Shown piece after piece: positions 62,396 through 64,000 of a stretch of DNA of 64,000 bases. Origin of the DNA: Maccoyibacter intestinihominis. Its GTDB lineage: Bacteria; Bacillota; Clostridia; Lachnospirales; Lachnospiraceae. Below the pieces are notes generated by a model. The model saw only the letters and a list, made by a program, of their open reading frames with translations. It searched no databases and was not told the DNA's origin. How positions within the stretch are numbered: position 1 is the first letter of the stretch; each line of letters opens with the position of its first letter. The stretch spans positions 37,910 to 101,909 of the forward strand of contig NZ_JBBMEX010000011.1 of NCBI RefSeq assembly GCF_040096355.1, in the 5' to 3' direction. The position numbers and the translations under genes were made by a program.

Positions 62396-63938
62396 ATGTA
62401 CAATGTTATGGAAAAAGATACAATATAGAGTGCCGTATGATATGAGTGACAGACGTTGGTTAATTGCTATGTATACAATGAGCTTTAGTATTTTGGCATT
62501 TTTTGTATTTGGTATTTTTTCTTATTATGGAAAAACACTGATTGGCGGAACGGACGGAATGTCACAGGTAGCTGCATTTATGCAATATAATGGGAAATAT
62601 TACAGACAGCTTCTTGCAGGAATTTTGCAGGGAAATTTTGAGATTCCAATGTGGGATATGTCTATAGGACTGGGAATGAATGTAATGGAAGTATTGTATT
62701 TTCGTCCCATCTACATTCTTTGCAGTATGATATTTTATCACAATATTTCTATGGGAGTTATTGTATACGATATAATTTGCATGTATCTGATAGGATTGAC
62801 TTTTGCGCTTTATTGTGAACATTTACACTGTCAGAAATGGACAACACTGATAGGGGCATTGATGTATACATTCAATGGTTATCTGCTTAATTATTGTCTG
62901 ATGCAGCATACTTTTTTAGAATTGTTTTTCCTGTTGCCATTAACACTATGGGGAGTAGACCGTATTTATGCAAAGAAAAAGTATGGGATGTTTATGGGAA
63001 CTGTATTCTATTTAGCATTGACAAACTTTTTAAATCTCTATACGGTATCTATTGTACTTGCAGTGTATTTAAGTGTAAAATATTGGGGATGTAAAAAAGA
63101 AAGAAGTCTGGGAGGTTTTTTACGTTATCTTTGGAAACCGATCCTTAGTTATGTGATATCAGTACTGCTTGCTGCAGTTAGCTTATTACCGAAGTTATAC
63201 ATGGCATTAACAAGCGGACGTGTTGGAAATAGTGAACTTGGGATTGGAATTCTGTACGAAGGAAGATATTATCTGAAACTGATACAGGGATTCATTGAAC
63301 CTAAAGAAATTGGAATGCACGGATATTTAGGAATGCCGGGTATTGCTTTGATTGCCTTATTGGCATTATATTTAAGAAAAGGGTATGTTGGCGTAAAAAA
63401 ACGATTACAAATAGAGGGAATCCTGTTAATGTTTGCAATGATATTTCCGATTGCAACTTATGTATTTAATGGGTTCTCCGGAATCAATCATCGCTGGTTC
63501 TTTATTATTAACTTTTATTTAGCAGTGGTAACTGCTACTATGTTACCCGGTGCTTTTTTATTACCAATACAGAAAAAAAGGGCATTAGCATGGGGAACAT
63601 TGACGTATGTAACGCTTTATCTGCTGATTAGTGTCTGGCAGAAAAGCGATATCTATATTTCAATTGTTTTTATCGTATTCTATCTTATGCTGATCCTTTC
63701 TAAGGGAATCATGAAGTATTCTCTAAAGAAAGGGATGATATGCTCCATGGTCTGTATAGAACTTGCTGCATTGACATATCATTCTTACAGTCCCATGGAA
63801 AGTGGGATGATGAAACTGTTTCGAAATAGTAGTGATATTGATGAAAAAATTTCGATACAGTCTTCTGCGATGCTTAAAAATATAGACGATGATCATGTAT
63901 ATAGAACGAAGATCATGGCAGAAAAGAGTGAAAAATAA
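62385..63938 (+). CDS. YfhO family membrane protein 3, C-terminally truncated
   Basis: 517 residues. The N-terminal part matches the other two (SYYGKTLIGGTDGMSQ near 45, then the same helices). The reading frame stops at 63938, right after the last helix and a short stretch (VYRTKIMAEKSEK). The other copies go on for about 430-450 more residues. The following 60 bases do not resume the homology in any frame I could see and contain a terminator-like hairpin. It is either a pseudogene cut by a rearrangement or a natural short form. It is also clearly richer in A+T than copy 1. Confidence 0.8.
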   Translation: MRDRCTMLWKKIQYRVPYDMSDRRWLIAMYTMSFSILAFFVFGIFSYYGKTLIGGTDGMSQVAAFMQYNGKYYRQLLAGILQGNFEIPMWDMSIGLGMNVMEVLYFRPIYILCSMIFYHNISMGVIVYDIICMYLIGLTFALYCEHLHCQKWTTLIGALMYTFNGYLLNYCLMQHTFLELFFLLPLTLWGVDRIYAKKKYGMFMGTVFYLALTNFLNLYTVSIVLAVYLSVKYWGCKKERSLGGFLRYLWKPILSYVISVLLAAVSLLPKLYMALTSGRVGNSELGIGILYEGRYYLKLIQGFIEPKEIGMHGYLGMPGIALIALLALYLRKGYVGVKKRLQIEGILLMFAMIFPIATYVFNGFSGINHRWFFIINFYLAVVTATMLPGAFLLPIQKKRALAWGTLTYVTLYLLISVWQKSDIYISIVFIVFYLMLILSKGIMKYSLKKGMICSMVCIELAALTYHSYSPMESGMMKLFRNSSDIDEKISIQSSAMLKNIDDDHVYRTKIMAEKSEK

Positions 63939-63964
63939 AGTAGATTTTTGGGCGCACTTATATA

Positions 63965-63987
63965 AGGGTTCATAAAACCCTGTTTTT
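63965..63987 (+). terminator. Terminator-like hairpin after truncated YfhO
   Basis: AGGGTT (63965-63970) and AACCCT (63976-63981) form a 6-bp stem with a 5-base loop, followed by GTTTTT. It could end the operon. It could also belong to an element whose body lies beyond the window. Confidence 0.6.
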
Positions 63988-64000
63988 ACAAGTATAGAAA

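Noticed and set aside
1..64000. CRISPR arrays, tRNA or rRNA genes, complete insertion sequences, prophage genes
   Set aside because: Looked for on both strands; no regularly spaced repeats, cloverleaf or rRNA text, transposase or phage proteins were seen.

Overview
The window reads as one chromosomal segment of a motile, A+T-leaning Firmicute of the family Lachnospiraceae, most like Roseburia or Agathobacter. This is judged from protein style and gene order, not from a database search. The pointers are an mbl-flhO-flhP order, a comF-yvyF flagellar pair, a cdaA-cdaR-glmM trio, strong GGAGG ribosome sites and TTGxxx-N17-TATAAT promoters. All genes but one lie on the plus strand. No rRNA, tRNA, CRISPR array or complete insertion sequence was seen.

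Region 1 (1-16.9 kb) is housekeeping: the 3' part of uvrA; an intergenic stretch with a candidate minus-strand small RNA; mbl, two flagellar rod/hook proteins and a rod-binding protein; recD2; a three-gene TrpX-type ABC importer; comF, which seems to start at an ATT codon; yvyF; a promoter followed by a multi-hairpin candidate leader RNA; two unknown membrane proteins; the c-di-AMP synthase pair cdaA-cdaR; glmM; and ptsH (HPr).

Region 2 (17-24.8 kb) is a compact sugar-nucleotide module. RfbF, RfbG and RfbH should make CDP-4-keto-3,6-dideoxyhexose from glucose-1-phosphate. They are followed by a DRE-TIM aldolase with an extra C-terminal domain and a thiamine-diphosphate enzyme of the acetolactate-synthase family. 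By analogy with YerE of yersiniose synthesis, this suggests a branched-chain 3,6-dideoxysugar. A GT87-type membrane protein follows. A HAD phosphatase then runs the other way, sharing a bidirectional terminator in which both stop codons lie.

Between 25.48 and 26.21 kb is a non-coding stretch with two large, nearly perfect palindromes and a duplicated promoter motif.

Region 3 (26.2-64 kb) is a surface-glycan locus. It holds a nucleotide-sugar epimerase/reductase, a GtrB/GtrA-like pair, a WbaP-like initiating phosphoglycosyltransferase, one soluble GT2 and four GT4 glycosyltransferases, a Wzm/Wzt ABC exporter, a small coiled-coil protein, a Stealth phosphotransferase, a Wzx-like flippase, an acyltransferase, two tandem secreted beta-helix proteins and a second polyprenol-phosphate glycosyltransferase. 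It also holds several giant GT-C-like membrane proteins, including three tandem YfhO paralogues, the last cut short at the window edge. Likely logic: sugars are activated in the cytoplasm and polymerised on a lipid carrier. They are exported by Wzm/Wzt and/or Wzx, then decorated outside by GT-C enzymes using polyprenol-phosphate sugars, and acetylated or trimmed by the acyltransferase and beta-helix proteins. The acyltransferase is flanked by copies of the flippase 3' end, a sign of cassette insertion or duplication.
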